From assembly GCA_033782935.1 (NCBI GenBank), contig JAWQEG010001234.1, forward strand, positions 442,501 to 506,500: a stretch of 64,000 bases of DNA, read 5' to 3'. This document shows, piece by piece, positions 62,335 to 64,000 of this stretch. The DNA is from Petrolisthes cinctipes. Lineage: Eukaryota > Arthropoda > Malacostraca > Decapoda > Porcellanidae. The position numbers were made by a program, and so were the translations under genes. The stretch's first letter is position 1. Each line of letters opens with the position of its first letter. The notes below the pieces were generated by a model, which was not told the DNA's origin, did no database searches, and saw only the letters and a program-made list of their open reading frames with translations.

Positions 62335-63399
62335 TTAGCACAAAAACACACCCATATATCCTAAAGTTTTGTGAAGGGTTGAGTGGGAGGTGGAGGTATG
62401 AAGCACCACGAAGGGTGATGTATAGGAACTTGTAACTGAAGCAACAGGTGAAGTGATGTGTGTACCAGCCTGACATCAATGTTACCCTTTGGATGTATTG
62501 TAAGCATTCCACTTATTATTGAGGCAACTTAATTGTTTAACCGGATGCTGTACACTTACACCAGAAAGAATTGGTGCATACTCTGTTCTGAAAATTTTTG
62601 GATTAACATTGATGACAGTTAGAATGTGTCAGTTCCAGCTGCATATGAGTTGTCAGCATTGATGTAGGGATATATAAATTATATATATGTATACAGTATT
62701 GTCTTAATTCATTCACACATTAATTTTAGTATCGCACAAATATAAAAACCATATACGTATTATATCATTTTACAATGTGTCTGTACTATTGTGAAGGCCT
62801 ATGAAGGATGAGACTACTCTGTGTAGTGTTCTGATATGTGGCAAACCCACACACCTGGCAACTTAATGCAGCATACTTTGTAATGTGCTAAATTCCTTTG
62901 ACTTCCTTAAATTTTGAATTTGTCAAACCAGCACAGGTGGAATAAATGCAACAGGTTTAATGGTGTATAGCCCACCATATCTGCTGCTCACTGAGTGTGT
63001 TAGCCACAAGGAGAAAAATCAAGTGATATCAGCCAAGAATGGTATTGTACTTTGTTATGCCCGGGAGATCTTTTATGAGATTACACAAGGATTACAAGAT
63101 ACTATACCATCAGTGAATGGGCAATCATAGAGCTGGTAGGGGCTTTGTTCTCTTAGGAAAGTTGAACAGTAAAAAATTACTGTGTAGCTTAAAAAAATAT
63201 ATATATGTAACAACAACCAGTAATGTCAAAGCTAAATGTAATTGGTTGAACGAGCTAATCATATGCAAACTTAAAATTTCAACAGTATCAGCTTCTATTG
63301 AATGTACCTTACCAGCAAGATATAAAACACAATATTTGATGCTCTCTAGTTCCTACCTTTTTTTAACTGACAGATTTGAAATCTGAGCACTCAGTATAG
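62335..63399. other. Intron of the FBXL4-like gene; nothing else seen
   Basis: No ORF of note, no tandem repeat over 50 bp. The FBXL4 exon expected between the two recognised exons (with the TYGxWW segment) was not found here. Confidence 0.4.
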
Positions 63400-63587
63400 C
63401 CCATCCATGTGGACTTATATGAGACCTACCACCCTAGAGCTGTGGTGTGGATTTGGGACATTCTAGGGGGAAACAACTGGAGCTTACTCTGGAAAGGAGA
63501 ACCACAGATTGAGGTAAAAGGAGAATCACGTATATTCTCCCTTCCTATACATCAGTCCCATAAGCTGATAAAGTGCGTGGCTCAGAG
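63400..63587 (+). CDS. FBXL4: FBXL4-like gene, discoidin-like domain exon
   Basis: Acceptor CAGTATAG at 63,398-63,399, donor CAGAG|GTAAAG at 63,588. It reads PIHVDLYETYHPRAVVWIWD.. and ..WSLLWKGEPQ.., then ..FSLPIHQSHKLIKCVAQR. This matches the LETYHPGAV..ILW..LIRLEV segment of FBXL4. In frame throughout. Confidence 0.75.
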
Positions 63588-64000
63588 GTAAAGTTTTGCA
63601 GGGAACCTTGATTTAAAGTTGATAATAGTAATGATATGTATTGTATGTTGTACTGTATTTGGATCACTAAATTGTAAGCAGTTATATTTTCAGTAGTTTG
63701 ATGGTGTAAGAAAATGTTTCTTAAGTTTGAGTGAATGATGTACTCCTCGTGGTTCTGTATTACAGTATTAGCTATGAATACCTGTAAGAATATTCTTTGA
63801 GATGTACTTTCTTCATACATTAGGTATAACAAATTAAAATAGTATATGGTCACTTTTGTTAATATATAGATAAAGTTGACTTTGAAATTATATCAGATAT
63901 ACTGTACAAGTTAAATGAATAAATACAGTTCTTTCATGCATACTAAGTCTAGTCTAGTTAGTTGGTCACTTCCCATTAGTTTTGTTGCCTCTTTCATATG
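63588..64000. other. Intron sequence
   Basis: AT-rich, no features seen. Further FBXL4 exons would lie beyond the window. Confidence 0.4.

Overview
This is a 64 kb piece of a repeat-laden animal genome, most likely an arthropod and probably a decapod crustacean. That reading is inference. It rests on the density of microsatellites, the recurrent AACCT/AGGTT motifs, spliced genes with ordinary GT..AG introns, and the mix of transposon families (CR1-like, RTE-like, jockey-like, Penelope, ISL2EU-type, MULE, and a Ty3/gypsy element with integrase ahead of reverse transcriptase). I see no prokaryotic operons, CRISPR arrays, rRNA or tRNA genes. Almost everything left of 52 kb is mobile or repetitive; host gene exons appear only on the right.

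Region 1 (1-25,803) is a giant composite inverted repeat. Bases 1-280 are the reverse complement of about 25,393-25,665. Inside the arms lie T-rich/A-rich minisatellites whose strand polarity flips, two copies of a ~4.06 kb tandem unit (G-rich foldback, GT and GA microsatellites, GC-rich satellite), and then a MULE-type DNA transposon (7,563-20,887) with 369-bp near-identical terminal inverted repeats. The MULE carries recognisable exons (zinc-binding HNH-type N-terminus, SWIM finger) but no visible DDE core. A nearly pristine 6,643-bp LTR retrotransposon (11,337-17,979) sits in it. The right flank adds a 780-bp GA tract, an exon-like captured segment, more minisatellites, and the mirror AT array.

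Region 2 (25.8-37.3 kb) holds a CR1-like non-LTR element (PHD finger + SGNH esterase ORF1; endonuclease + RT ORF2, damaged), followed by TIR elements built around palindromic and AACCT-rich minisatellites, and several small foldback MITEs.

Region 3 (37,350-51,137) is one large ISL2EU-type DNA transposon. It has a THAP/DDE transposase gene on + and a SWIM + YqaJ-nuclease gene on -, both damaged. A 5.1 kb TIR element with a TAT target duplication is nested in the THAP exon and contains a MITE and a dead RTE-like retrotransposon. A 1.87 kb palindromic-minisatellite element sits near the right end.

Region 4 (51.1-64 kb) has a 5'-truncated LINE with a 15-bp target duplication, C2-domain exons of an unidentified host gene, two exons of an FBXL4-like gene (57,642-57,826 and 63,400-63,587), four G-rich TTAA-flanked foldback elements, a Penelope GIY-YIG fragment in a palindrome, a hammerhead-like motif, and opposed RT relics. 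Apart from FBXL4 and the C2 exons, no gene here seems to serve the host. The layout is best read as layers of insertion, several of which can be ordered by nesting and target-site duplications.
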